The translations under genes and the position numbers were made by a program. Shown one piece after another: positions 18,651-26,751 of a stretch of 64,000 nucleotides of DNA; within the stretch, counting starts at the first letter, position 1; each line of letters opens with the position of its first letter. Under the pieces are notes generated by a model. The model had not been told where the DNA came from, did not search any database, and was given only the letters and a program-made list of their open reading frames with translations. The DNA is from Alkalihalobacillus sp. BA299. Its GTDB lineage: Bacteria; Bacillota; Bacilli; Bacillales; Bacillaceae_F. Where the stretch lies: contig NZ_JAFLJM010000004.1 of the NCBI RefSeq assembly GCF_017745675.1, positions 248,001 through 312,000 of the forward strand. The letters run 5' to 3'.

Positions 18651-18681
18651 AGCTACTAAATTGTACCACAACTTAGTAGCT
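18651..18681 (-). terminator. Hairpin between trmFO and xerC
   Basis: AGCTACTAA and TTAGTAGCT pair around a 13-nt loop, 14 nt beyond the trmFO stop. The following T-run is short (TTTTG) and runs into the xerC ribosome binding site GAGGTG. It may act as a weak terminator or attenuator of trmFO transcripts entering xerC. Confidence 0.5.
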
Positions 18682-18694
18682 CTTTCAAGGAAAT

Positions 18695-20002
18695 TTACAT
18701 TTTTTTCACAAAATTCTGAATTGTTTCTAATGCTCGGTTAGCTAATGTTTCATTTCGCTCTTTTTTATTCTTAATTCTATTATCTAATGGTTTTAACAAT
18801 CCAAAGTTTGCATTCATCGGTTGGAAGTTTTTCGGGTTTGCTGTTGTAATATATTGGGCCATACTTCCAATCGTTGTTTCTTCAGGAAAAACACATAATT
18901 CCTTCTTCTCTACAAACCTAGCTGCATTAATACCTGCTATTAGACCGGATGCTGCAGACTCAACATATCCTTCCACACCTGTAATTTGACCAGCAAAAAA
19001 TAAATCATCTCTTTCTTTATACTGGTATGTTGGCCGTAATACTCTTGGTGAATTAATAAATGTATTTCGATGCATAACACCATAACGTACAATTTCTGCA
19101 TTCTCAAGACCTGGAATAAGCTTTAGCACTTCTTTTTGAGGCCCCCATTTTAAATGCGTTTGAAAACCAACGATGTTATACAACGTTCCTGATTGGTTAT
19201 CTTGTCGAAGTTGGACAACTGCATAAGGTCTTTTCCCTGTTTCTGGATGTTCAAGACCAACCGGTTTCAACGGACCAAAAAGCATTGTTTTCTTTCCTCG
19301 TTGTGCCATTACTTCTATGGGCATACATCCTTCAAAAAAAATTTCTTTCTCAAACTCTTTAAGAGGAACAGTTTCAGCTGCGATTAATGCTTCATAAAAA
19401 CGATCAAACTCTTCTTCTGTCATAGGACAATTTAAGTAAGCAGCTTCTCCTTTATCATAACGCGATTTTAAGTATACTTTATCCATGTCGATTGAGTCTT
19501 TTTCAATAATTGGAGCTGCAGCATCATAAAAATATAAATATTCTTCACCTGTTAAGTCTTTCAACTTTTTAGAAAGGCTTTCAGATGTTAATGGACCTGT
19601 TGCGATAATCGTTGGTCCTTCAGGAATATCACTAACTTCCTCATTCATAACTGTAACAAGTGGATGGTTACGAACTTCGCTAGTCACTCGTTCAGCAAAC
19701 TCATGTCGGTCTACTGCTAAAGCACCTCCAGCAGGAACTGAGCAGGCATCAGCTGATGAAATAATCACGGAATTCAATATCCTCATTTCCTCTTTTAGAA
19801 CACCCACTGCGTTCGTAAGTGTATTGGCACGCAAAGAATTACTGCAGACGAGTTCAGCAAACTTTTCAGTATGGTGTGCAGGTGTTTGTTTAACAGGACG
19901 CATCTCATATAAATGCACAAGAATTCCTCGATTTGCAATTTGCCAAGCAGCTTCACTCCCCGCTAAACCTGCACCTATAACGTTAATATGTATTGTCTCC
20001 AA
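18695..20002 (-). CDS. trmFO: tRNA (uracil-54-C5)-methyltransferase TrmFO
   Basis: Folate/FAD-dependent enzyme making m5U54 (T54) in tRNA; 435 aa. The FAD-binding motif [20 protein letters not shown] is at the extreme N-terminus, the redox Cys in [15 protein letters not shown] and the second conserved Cys in [16 protein letters not shown] are present, and [20 protein letters not shown] matches the GidA/TrmFO family. The start is TTG at 20002 (METIHINV), with GGAGG 8 nt upstream. topA lies upstream with a 200-bp gap that holds a hairpin. Confidence 0.97.
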   Translation of the reverse strand: METIHINVIGAGLAGSEAAWQIANRGILVHLYEMRPVKQTPAHHTEKFAELVCSNSLRANTLTNAVGVLKEEMRILNSVIISSADACSVPAGGALAVDRHEFAERVTSEVRNHPLVTVMNEEVSDIPEGPTIIATGPLTSESLSKKLKDLTGEEYLYFYDAAAPIIEKDSIDMDKVYLKSRYDKGEAAYLNCPMTEEEFDRFYEALIAAETVPLKEFEKEIFFEGCMPIEVMAQRGKKTMLFGPLKPVGLEHPETGKRPYAVVQLRQDNQSGTLYNIVGFQTHLKWGPQKEVLKLIPGLENAEIVRYGVMHRNTFINSPRVLRPTYQYKERDDLFFAGQITGVEGYVESAASGLIAGINAARFVEKKELCVFPEETTIGSMAQYITTANPKNFQPMNANFGLLKPLDNRIKNKKERNETLANRALETIQNFVKKM

Positions 20003-20059
20003 TCTTTAAACCTCCGTACTTTAATGAAGCTATTGATCGCAACTATATTTTCATACCTT

Positions 20060-20111
20060 TTAGGATGGCTCTTTAATGAACATCGATATCTCCTAAAAAG
20101 CCACCCTAATT
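20060..20111 (-). promoter_or_regulatory. Imperfect hairpin in the topA-trmFO gap
   Basis: On the minus strand TTAGGGTGGCT pairs with AGCCATCCTAA (one G-U) across about 30 nt. No T-run follows, so it is not a clear terminator. The loop contains AGGAG, 6 nt, then ATG TTC ATT AAA GAG CCA TCC TAA, a possible 7-codon peptide. Role unknown; it may be an attenuator-like leader of trmFO or chance. Confidence 0.3.
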
Positions 20112-20208
20112 ATGATCATAAAGCCACTATTTAATTGAATTGTGTACAATAAAGATGTCAGACTTCTAATATCATATACTACAGAAGCCTTACTTTCAAT
20201 TCATTTCA

Positions 20209-22281
20209 CTAATTTGTCTCTTCTTTATAATCACAAGATGTACATTGTACTTGTACACCTTTCTTCGTTTTCTTCTCAACAAGCATCTGCTCACATTTTG
20301 GACACTTTCTAGCAATTGGCTTATCCCATGAAACAAACTCACATTCTGGAAAGCGATCACATCCGTAAAATATTCTACGTTTTTTGCTCTTTCGCTCAAC
20401 AATATTCCCTTCATGGCAGGAAGGACACTTTACGCCGATCTCTTTTACAATGGCCTTTGTGTTTCGGCAATCTGGGAAATTAGAGCAAGCCATAAATTTC
20501 CCGAATCGCCCCATCTTATAAACCATTTCATGTCCACACTTCTCACAATCTTCTCCAGCAGGCTCATCTTTAATCTCGACTTCTTTCATTTCTTCTTCAG
20601 CATGCTTAACTTGCTTTTCGAACCCTCTATAAAAACCATCTATGACTTGAACCCAATTTTCTTTCCCGTCTTCGACAGCATCTAAGTCATTTTCCATTTT
20701 TGCTGTAAAGTCAACATCTAAGATTTCCGGAAAAAATTCATGGATTAATTCGATGACAATTTCACCAAGTTCAGTTGGTACAAATCGTTTTTCATCTAGA
20801 GCTACATAGCCTCTACGTTGGATCGTATCCAGTGTTGGGGCAAATGTAGATGGCCTTCCAATGCCGAGCTCTTCTAAAGTTTTAACTAGTCGTGCTTCTG
20901 AGTATCTTGGTGGCGGCTGTGTAAAATGTTGATTCGGTGTAATATCTTCCTTTTTCACCGACTTCCCTTCTTCTAAGTTCGGTAAAAAACGGTCTTCTTC
21001 ATTTTTTCCATCATCATTGCCTTCAATGTATACTTTCATAAATCCAGCAAATTTTACCTTCGAGCCATTTGCCCGAAACACGACATCCTCATTTTTTAAA
21101 TCGACAGTCATCGTGTCCATAATAGCAGGTGCCATTTCACTTGCTACAAGTCGATCCCAAATTAACTTATAAAGGCGAAATTGGTCTCGAGATAAGAAGC
21201 TTTTTACTGTTTTAGGGTCTTTATATACAGAAGTTGGTCTAATCGCTTCATGAGCATCCTGTGCTTTCTTATCCTGCTTGACAGTTCTTTGTCCTTGACG
21301 AGTATACTCTTTACCATACGTTTCTTCAATGTAAGACTTTACTTCTTGTCTTGCAGTTTCAGAAATACGTGTAGAGTCCGTACGCATATATGTAATTAAA
21401 CCGACTGTACCTTCTTTTCCTAAATCGATTCCTTCATATAATTGTTGGGCGAGCATCATCGTTTTCTTCGCACGAAAGTTTAATTTACGTGCAGCCTCCT
21501 GCTGTAACGAAGAAGTAGTAAATGGTGCAACAGGATTCCGCTTTCTTTCTTTCTTTTTAACCGATTCAACTATAAAAAGGTCACCTTTCAACTTGCCAAG
21601 AACATCGTTAACTTCAGCCTCTGTTTTTAACTCGACCTTCTTTGATCCTACTCCATAAAACTTAGCTTCAAAACTTTCATTATTCATTGAAAATTTCGCT
21701 TGAATACTCCAGTATTCCTCTGGAATAAATGCCTTAATTTCATTTTCTCGATCGATAATCATTTTAACAGCTACCGATTGCACTCTTCCCGCACTTAAGC
21801 CTTTTTTTACTTTCTTCCATAAAATTGGGCTAATATTATAACCTACTAATCGATCAAGGATTCGTCGTGCTTGTTGGGCATCGACAAGATCGATATTAAT
21901 TGATCGGGGGGTTTTAAAAGCATCCTTAATCGCTTGTTTGGTGATTTCGTTAAATACGACTCGGCACTCGGATGTATCATCAATATCAAGACTATGCGCT
22001 AAATGCCAAGCAATTGCTTCACCTTCACGATCGGGGTCAGCTGCGAGATATATTTTCTTAACCTTTTTAGCTGCTGCTTTTAACTCCTTTAGTACAGGAC
22101 CTTTTCCCCGTATAGTTATATATTTAGGATTGAAGCCCTCATTTACGTCTACTCCCATTTGACTTTTCGGTAAATCTCGTACATGTCCCATGGACGCTTT
22201 AACTGTGTATTTTTTACCTAAGTATTTACCAATCGTCTTGGCTTTTGCGGGAGATTCAACAATTACTAAGTAATCAGCCAT
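20209..22281 (-). CDS. topA: DNA topoisomerase I (type IA)
   Basis: Relaxes negative supercoils behind moving polymerase; 690 aa. Toprim domain at the N-terminus ([20 protein letters not shown] ... [17 protein letters not shown], with the DxDxE metal site), gate domains, and the catalytic Tyr in [14 protein letters not shown] (about residue 298). The C-terminus carries three four-Cys zinc ribbons (CEKCGHEM..., CPSCHEGN..., CPKCEQML...CTSC). Start ATG 22281 follows GGGGGAGG; the frame extends 22 codons further upstream, through the promoter, and is rejected. dprA lies upstream, as in Bacillus. Confidence 0.98.
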   Translation of the reverse strand: MADYLVIVESPAKAKTIGKYLGKKYTVKASMGHVRDLPKSQMGVDVNEGFNPKYITIRGKGPVLKELKAAAKKVKKIYLAADPDREGEAIAWHLAHSLDIDDTSECRVVFNEITKQAIKDAFKTPRSINIDLVDAQQARRILDRLVGYNISPILWKKVKKGLSAGRVQSVAVKMIIDRENEIKAFIPEEYWSIQAKFSMNNESFEAKFYGVGSKKVELKTEAEVNDVLGKLKGDLFIVESVKKKERKRNPVAPFTTSSLQQEAARKLNFRAKKTMMLAQQLYEGIDLGKEGTVGLITYMRTDSTRISETARQEVKSYIEETYGKEYTRQGQRTVKQDKKAQDAHEAIRPTSVYKDPKTVKSFLSRDQFRLYKLIWDRLVASEMAPAIMDTMTVDLKNEDVVFRANGSKVKFAGFMKVYIEGNDDGKNEEDRFLPNLEEGKSVKKEDITPNQHFTQPPPRYSEARLVKTLEELGIGRPSTFAPTLDTIQRRGYVALDEKRFVPTELGEIVIELIHEFFPEILDVDFTAKMENDLDAVEDGKENWVQVIDGFYRGFEKQVKHAEEEMKEVEIKDEPAGEDCEKCGHEMVYKMGRFGKFMACSNFPDCRNTKAIVKEIGVKCPSCHEGNIVERKSKKRRIFYGCDRFPECEFVSWDKPIARKCPKCEQMLVEKKTKKGVQVQCTSCDYKEETN

Positions 22282-22325
22282 GTTCTGTTTCCTCCCCCTT
22301 TGAGGATTAATATAAATCTTCCCTA

Positions 22326-22354
22326 TTATTAAATACATTTTTAGCATTTGTCAA
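22326..22354 (-). promoter_or_regulatory. SigA-type promoter of topA
   Basis: Consensus -35 TTGACA (22354-22349), 17-bp spacer, -10 TAATAA (22331-22326) on the minus strand, with an AATAAT one base further as an alternative. Transcription would start about 22319, giving a leader of roughly 38 nt before topA. Confidence 0.7.
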
Positions 22355-22406
22355 ACATTACTTATAATTTTCTTTTAAATATTGAACATTTTCTCCTAAT
22401 TTTAAT

Positions 22407-22593
22407 AGGCTCTTTCCTCAGAGATTGTTGCTTTTAGCTTTTGGACCGTAAGCCATGCGGATGCTTGGCTCTTCACGCATAGCGTGAAGGTTTTGAAAAT
22501 AAAATAGCCGTTCAGACAAATGAATTTGTCTTGAAAAGGCTATTTTATTTTCAAAAAACGGTCCAAAAGCAACAAAGTTTACGAAAACAGCCT
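22407..22593. repeat. Cruciform-forming intergenic repeat, copy 1
   Basis: About 187 bp filling the gap between the topA promoter and the dprA stop. Ends AGGCT...AGCCT; closing stem GTTGC + TTTTGGACCGT with ACGGTCCAAAA + GCAAC; inside are three hairpins: AGCCATGC/GCTTGGCT (one mismatch), TTCACGC/GCGTGAA, and TTTTGAAAATAAAATAGCC with its complement capped by AGACAAAT/ATTTGTCT. A second copy lies at 40584-40772 with about eight differences. No coding capacity is evident. It resembles a MITE or large REP-type element and starts 1 nt past the dprA stop, where it may also end transcription. Confidence 0.85.
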
Positions 22594-22594
22594 T

Positions 22595-23470
22595 TTAATA
22601 AGTTAATTCGCTTAAAATATCACTTGCATTTTGTATTAATTTCGCTCCATTTTGAATTAATTGATTTGTTCCCTCCGCTCTCTCTTCCAAAATAGAACCC
22701 GGAACAGCAAAAATCTCCCTTCCTTGCTCAAGACCTTGGTCTGCAGTAATTAGCGCTCCGCTTTTTGCTTTTGCTTCTACGACAAGTATTGCTCTACTCA
22801 TACCACTAATGATTCGATTTCTAGCTGGAAATTGCCATCTTTGGGGCTTCTGATGAGGAGGATATTCGGAAATTAACAAATGATACTTTTCCATTCGTTT
22901 GGCAAGATAAACATTTTTTTTAGGGTATATATGGAATAGACCCGAGCCTAGAACAGCAACCGTTTGACCGCCTAAATCGATTGTTAGTTCATGTGCTTTC
23001 GTGTCAATACCTTCAGCAAGGCCACTCACAATCGTCCACTGGTTCAAAATAATTGAGGGTAATAGTTTATCAATGCTATGAAGTCCGTTTGACGAAGGAT
23101 TTCTTGTACCAACAACAGCAAGAGTTTTTTGTGTTGATAAAAAATTTAAATCTCCTTTGCAATAAAGGATCCAAGGAGGGTCAAATATGTTTAATAACAG
23201 AGGAGGATATAGAGGATTAAATCTCGTTATTGGAGTAATTTGATGGAAGTTCAATTTCTGAATTATTTTGTCAATATTCAAGTTATGGAGGTCTAAGTAA
23301 AAAAGTTCAGCATGGGTTCGCTTCATTGAAAATTTTGTAATCAGTTCAGTAGGAGATAACTGATATACTTTAGCAAATGTTGGATCGTGTTCATAAAATG
23401 AATGAATAGTCTTCCAGCCTACACCGCGGCAGTGGTTCATATGAATTAATCGTTTATTTACAACTTCCAT
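22595..23470 (-). CDS. dprA: DNA-processing protein DprA (Smf)
   Basis: Loads RecA on incoming single-stranded DNA during transformation; 291 aa. The Rossmann-like core is present: LAVVGTRNPSSNGLHSIDKL, IVSGLAEGIDTKAHELTIDL, GGQTVAVLGSGLFHIYPKKN, FPARNRIISGMSRAILVVEA and SGALITADQGLEQGREIFAV. The N-terminal region is a poorly conserved SAM-like domain and the protein stops shortly after the core, as in B. subtilis Smf (no C-terminal winged helix). AAGGTGATCAA precedes the ATG. It lies between sucD and topA as expected. Confidence 0.96.
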   Translation of the reverse strand: MEVVNKRLIHMNHCRGVGWKTIHSFYEHDPTFAKVYQLSPTELITKFSMKRTHAELFYLDLHNLNIDKIIQKLNFHQITPITRFNPLYPPLLLNIFDPPWILYCKGDLNFLSTQKTLAVVGTRNPSSNGLHSIDKLLPSIILNQWTIVSGLAEGIDTKAHELTIDLGGQTVAVLGSGLFHIYPKKNVYLAKRMEKYHLLISEYPPHQKPQRWQFPARNRIISGMSRAILVVEAKAKSGALITADQGLEQGREIFAVPGSILEERAEGTNQLIQNGAKLIQNASDILSELTY

Positions 23471-23506
23471 TTGATCACCTTATTTTAAATTAAATATTTA
23501 AACTAC

Positions 23507-23596
23507 AAAAAAGAGGCTGAGCCAAGAGTAACAGGCACCTCCAACATAATATAGGAGATAATGCCTAACTCTTGACAGGACAGCCTCTTACTATCA
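23507..23596 (-). terminator. Nested-hairpin terminator after sucCD
   Basis: Three stacked stems: AAGAGGCTG/CAGCCTCTT, CAAGAGT/ACTCTTG and GGCA-CTCC/GGAG-TGCC, followed on the minus strand by TTTTTT. It begins about 8 nt past the sucD stop. The sequence belongs to a repeated motif family (see 42040 and 52403), so it may be a repeat serving as terminator. Confidence 0.85.
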
Positions 23597-23597
23597 T

Positions 23598-24506
23598 TTA
23601 GTTTTTATGCGTAACACACTTTTCAAGAAGACCTTGCTCTTCAAGAACAGAGATTAGAGTTTCTCCCATAACTGATGGAGTTTCAGCTACTTTAATACCG
23701 CAGCTTTCCATTGTTTTAATTTTTTCAGCAGCCGTACCTTTACCGCCTGAAATAATTGCACCAGCATGTCCCATACGTTTACCTGGAGGAGCTGTTTGTC
23801 CGCCAATGAAACCAACTACAGGTTTAGTCATGTTAGCTTTAACCCATTCAGCAGCTTCTTCTTCTGCCGTACCACCGATTTCACCGATCATAATCACTGC
23901 ATAAGTGTCTGGATCTTCATTAAACAGCTTTAATACATCGATAAAGTCTGTTCCATTAACAGGATCTCCACCGATACCAACAGCAGTCGATTGCCCAATG
24001 CCGTTTGTTGAAAGCTGGTGAACTGCTTCATAAGTTAATGTACCAGAACGAGAAACTACACCTACATGTCCTTTATTATGGATATAACCAGGCATAATAC
24101 CGATCTTACATTCTTCAGGTGTAATAACACCAGGGCAGTTTGGTCCAACTAGACGAGTTTTCTTGCCTTCCATAAAACGTTTAACTTTAATCATATCGTT
24201 TACAGGAATACCTTCAGTGATACAAATTGCTAAATCAAGCTCTGCATCGACTGCTTCCATAATCGCATCTGCTGCAAATGCAGGTGGTACGTAAATAACT
24301 GTTGCATTCGCACCTGTTGCTTTAACTGCTTGCTCAACTGTATCAAATACAGGAACACCTTCGATTTCTGTTCCACCTTTTCCTGGTGTAACTCCACCTA
24401 CAATATTTGTACCATATTCAATCGCTTGTTGCGTATGGAATAAACCTGTAGCACCAGTAATCCCTTGTACAATAACCTTTGTATCTTTGTTAATAAGGAT
24501 ACTCAT
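23598..24506 (-). CDS. sucD: Succinyl-CoA synthetase alpha subunit
   Basis: TCA-cycle enzyme (succinate-CoA ligase, ADP-forming), 302 aa. CoA-binding N-domain ([40 protein letters not shown]), [20 protein letters not shown], and the phospho-histidine in [20 protein letters not shown] (His near 246). Pairs with sucC 18 nt upstream; together they are a two-gene operon ending at the nested terminator. Confidence 0.98.
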   Translation of the reverse strand: MSILINKDTKVIVQGITGATGLFHTQQAIEYGTNIVGGVTPGKGGTEIEGVPVFDTVEQAVKATGANATVIYVPPAFAADAIMEAVDAELDLAICITEGIPVNDMIKVKRFMEGKKTRLVGPNCPGVITPEECKIGIMPGYIHNKGHVGVVSRSGTLTYEAVHQLSTNGIGQSTAVGIGGDPVNGTDFIDVLKLFNEDPDTYAVIMIGEIGGTAEEEAAEWVKANMTKPVVGFIGGQTAPPGKRMGHAGAIISGGKGTAAEKIKTMESCGIKVAETPSVMGETLISVLEEQGLLEKCVTHKN

Positions 24507-24524
24507 TCTCCACGTCCCGCCTTT

Positions 24525-25685
24525 CTATTTCACTAGAGATACGATTTTTTGTGCACCGTCAGCCATAGAGTCAGCTGAAGTGATGTTTAAACCAGACTCT
24601 TCAAGAATTTTCTTACCTTTATCTACGTTTGTTCCTTCAAGACGTACAACAAGTGGCAATTCTAAGCCAACTTGTTTTGTAGCTTCAATTACACCTTGTG
24701 CAATGATGTCACACTTCATAATACCACCGAAAATGTTAACGAAAATTCCTTTAACATTTTCGTCTGAAAGGATGATCTTGAATGCTTCTGTAACTTTTTC
24801 TGCAGTAGCACCGCCCCCAACATCAAGGAAGTTAGCAGGATCACCTTTGTAGTGTTTAATGATATCCATCGTTGCCATCGCAAGTCCAGCACCATTAACC
24901 ATACAACCGATATTACCATCTAACGCGATGTAGCTAAGGTCATATTTTGAAGCTTCAATTTCTTTTAAGTCTTCTTCGTCTAAATCGCGATATTCTAAAA
25001 TATCCTTTTGACGATATAAAGCATTTGAGTCAAAGTTTAATTTTGCATCAAGTGCCATTACTTTCCCATCTCCAGTAGTAACAAGCGGATTAATCTCTGC
25101 GATTGAGCAATCCTTTTCTGCGAACACTTGATAAAGACCCATCATAAATTTAACAGCTTGATTCACTAGTTCTTTAGGAATATTAATATTAAAAGCTAAT
25201 CTACGAGCTTGGAATCCTTGTAATCCTACAGCTGGATCAATATACTCTTTGAAGATTTTTTCTGGAGTTGCTTCTGCAACTTCTTCGATTTCCGTTCCAC
25301 CTTCTTCAGAAGCCATCATAACAATACGAGAAGTTGCACGGTCTAAAACAAGTCCTACGTAATATTCTTTTTGAATATCGCAACCTTCTTCAATAAGTAA
25401 GCGCTTTACTTCTTTTCCTTCTGGACCTGTTTGGTGAGTAACGAGAACTTTTCCTAAAATTTCTTGAGCGTATGTACGAACTTCATCAAGGCTTTTAGCA
25501 ACCTTGACACCGCCTGCTTTACCACGGCCACCGGCGTGGATTTGTGCTTTTACAACACTAACGCTAGAACCTAATTCTTTTGCAGCTTCAACTGCTTCTT
25601 CCACAGAAAAAGCCACTTTTCCATTTGGTACTGCTACTCCGTATTTACGAAGGAGCTCTTTACCTTGATACTCGTGGATATTCAT
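24525..25685 (-). CDS. sucC: Succinyl-CoA synthetase beta subunit
   Basis: ATP-grasp subunit of succinate-CoA ligase, 386 aa. Opens [40 protein letters not shown] is the nucleotide-binding glycine-rich loop, [20 protein letters not shown] carries metal ligands, and [20 protein letters not shown] closes the C-terminal domain. Standard length. GGAGG precedes the ATG. A SigA-like promoter sits about 65-90 nt upstream (25749-25777). Confidence 0.98.
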   Translation of the reverse strand: MNIHEYQGKELLRKYGVAVPNGKVAFSVEEAVEAAKELGSSVSVVKAQIHAGGRGKAGGVKVAKSLDEVRTYAQEILGKVLVTHQTGPEGKEVKRLLIEEGCDIQKEYYVGLVLDRATSRIVMMASEEGGTEIEEVAEATPEKIFKEYIDPAVGLQGFQARRLAFNINIPKELVNQAVKFMMGLYQVFAEKDCSIAEINPLVTTGDGKVMALDAKLNFDSNALYRQKDILEYRDLDEEDLKEIEASKYDLSYIALDGNIGCMVNGAGLAMATMDIIKHYKGDPANFLDVGGGATAEKVTEAFKIILSDENVKGIFVNIFGGIMKCDIIAQGVIEATKQVGLELPLVVRLEGTNVDKGKKILEESGLNITSADSMADGAQKIVSLVK

Positions 25686-25748
25686 TCTCTCTCCATCCTC
25701 CTATCAATTGTATCCATTTTGAATAGACACTTGACTACATGCCTGTCC

Positions 25749-25777
25749 AATACAGATATTTCGTGATGAATTGTCAA
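25749..25777 (-). promoter_or_regulatory. Candidate SigA promoter of sucCD
   Basis: Perfect -35 TTGACA (25777-25772), 17-bp spacer, and a weak -10 TGTATT (25754-25749) on the minus strand. The leader would be about 57 nt. The poor -10 keeps confidence moderate. Confidence 0.5.
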
Positions 25778-25802
25778 ATTCCTTTTTTATTTTAACACTT
25801 TT

Positions 25803-25845
25803 TAAATTTTTTTGGAGGGATTAACCCTCCAAAAATTTAAAAAAT
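25803..25845 (-). terminator. Terminator after the small sporulation gene pair
   Basis: GGAGGG/CCCTCC stem extended by TTTTT/AAAAA pairs around ATTAA, followed by A/T runs on both sides. It lies 36 nt beyond the stop of the gene at 25881 and isolates it from sucC. Confidence 0.85.
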
Positions 25846-25880
25846 AGACACATTTTCTTCATTTTTCACTGTTATTCTCT

Positions 25881-26159
25881 TCATTTCCTGTTTTTTTCTC
25901 TTTTTTTTGGTCGAGTTCCCGTTAATCCATCGTTACCGTAAGTGACATTAATCGACGGATGCATAAACATTGAACCAGGGGGTGTCATTTTTTCTTCGAC
26001 TACTTCACACTCAGATGAATCAGCAAACCCTTTATTCTCTAATGGAGCATTCTCTTCTTGAACCCAATGATCACCTGACAATTGAGCAGGGTCAACGTTT
26101 TCATCCCAATAATCTAAAGGTGTTTTTGGGTTAGGTTTAAACTCTCTATCCTTCCCCAT
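25881..26159 (-). CDS. Small hypothetical protein, possibly DUF3905-like
   Basis: A 92-aa acidic, Pro/Asn-rich soluble protein with a basic tail (RPKKREKNRK). The segment PNPKTPLDYWDENVDPAQLS then GDHWVQ resembles, from memory, the Bacillaceae DUF3905 family; this is not verified. No signal peptide, membrane segment or Cys pair is visible. Its ATG shares a base with the stop of the upstream SASP gene (TAATG), so it is translationally coupled and probably expressed in the forespore. Function unknown. Confidence 0.7.
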   Translation of the reverse strand: MGKDREFKPNPKTPLDYWDENVDPAQLSGDHWVQEENAPLENKGFADSSECEVVEEKMTPPGSMFMHPSINVTYGNDGLTGTRPKKREKNRK

Positions 26160-26344
26160 TATTCACACTCCTCCACTTCATTATTTTTGTTTGTCTTTGA
26201 CATGATTTTCTTTGTCATACTTCGACTAATCGCATCCATTTCTTGAATACTTCGGTGAACACCAAATTCCATTGCGATTTCTTCACGATAATTTTGGAGC
26301 ATTTGTTCACATTCAGGAACAACTAATAAATTCCTTTTAGACAT
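26159..26344 (-). CDS. Alpha/beta-type small acid-soluble spore protein (divergent)
   Basis: A 61-aa homologue of the DNA-binding SASPs that coat spore DNA. It shows NLLVVPECEQMLQNYREEIA then MEFGVHRSI, matching the first SASP motif, including the germination protease (GPR) site (E-IA-x-EFGV), and then DAISRSMTKKIMSK for the second. The second motif lacks the usual Gly-rich GGEITKRL and internal Asn/Gly richness, so it is a minor or specialised member. Start ATG 26344 has AAGGAG 7 nt upstream. A CATACTA -10 at 26373-26379 supports forespore expression. Confidence 0.8.
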   Translation of the reverse strand: MSKRNLLVVPECEQMLQNYREEIAMEFGVHRSIQEMDAISRSMTKKIMSKTNKNNEVEECE

Positions 26345-26372
26345 CGTCTCACTCCTTTTTAGCATCTACATG

Positions 26373-26379
26373 TAGTATG
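26373..26379 (-). promoter_or_regulatory. Candidate SigF/SigG -10 element
   Basis: CATACTA on the minus strand matches the forespore sigma -10 consensus exactly. Transcription would start near 26366, leaving a leader of about 22 nt to the SASP start. The -35 region at 17-18 bp (TTCATT/TTTCAT) is a poor match, so the call rests on the -10 and the gene type. Confidence 0.5.
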
Positions 26380-26478
26380 TCCAACGAGTTTGAAAGAATG
26401 AAAGGAGTTTCGTTTTAGTACTTGTAAAATCGTATGTACACTTTTTTCGTAAGTTTACTCGTTCGATTACATTAATTG

Positions 26479-26751
26479 TTAATCTACATTTTTATCTATT
26501 CGATATATAAATGCAAAAACTTCAGCTACTACTTCGTATAATTCACTTGGGATGGTTTCATTTATCTCTATTTGACTAAGTAACTCAACTAAAGATGTGT
26601 CTTCTTGGATCGGGATTTGGTTTTCCTTTGCTAGGGCAATAATTTCCTGTGCAACAAAACCTTTTCCTTTTGCTTTGACACGCGGGGCATCGTCTGATGA
26701 TTCATTGTACGTAAGCGCAATAGCTGCTTGTGTTTTTTTTCCATTTTTCAT
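26479..26751 (-). CDS. ylqH: FlhB-like C-terminal domain protein YlqH
   Basis: A 90-aa soluble homologue of the cytoplasmic tail of the export gate protein FlhB: AAIALTYNESSDDAPRVKAK, GKGFVAQEIIALAKENQIPI, then SLVELLSQIEINETIPSELY and EVVAEVFAFIYRIDK. The FlhB self-cleavage motif NPTH is absent, replaced by the region around ALTYNE. It overlaps ylqG by 4 nt. In B. subtilis the same pair lies between rnhB and sucC; its role is unresolved. Confidence 0.9.
   Translation of the reverse strand: MKNGKKTQAAIALTYNESSDDAPRVKAKGKGFVAQEIIALAKENQIPIQEDTSLVELLSQIEINETIPSELYEVVAEVFAFIYRIDKNVD

Noticed and set aside
20209..22347. 22-codon upstream extension of topA
   Set aside because: It would read through the promoter; ATG 22281 has a strong SD and gives the family N-terminus.
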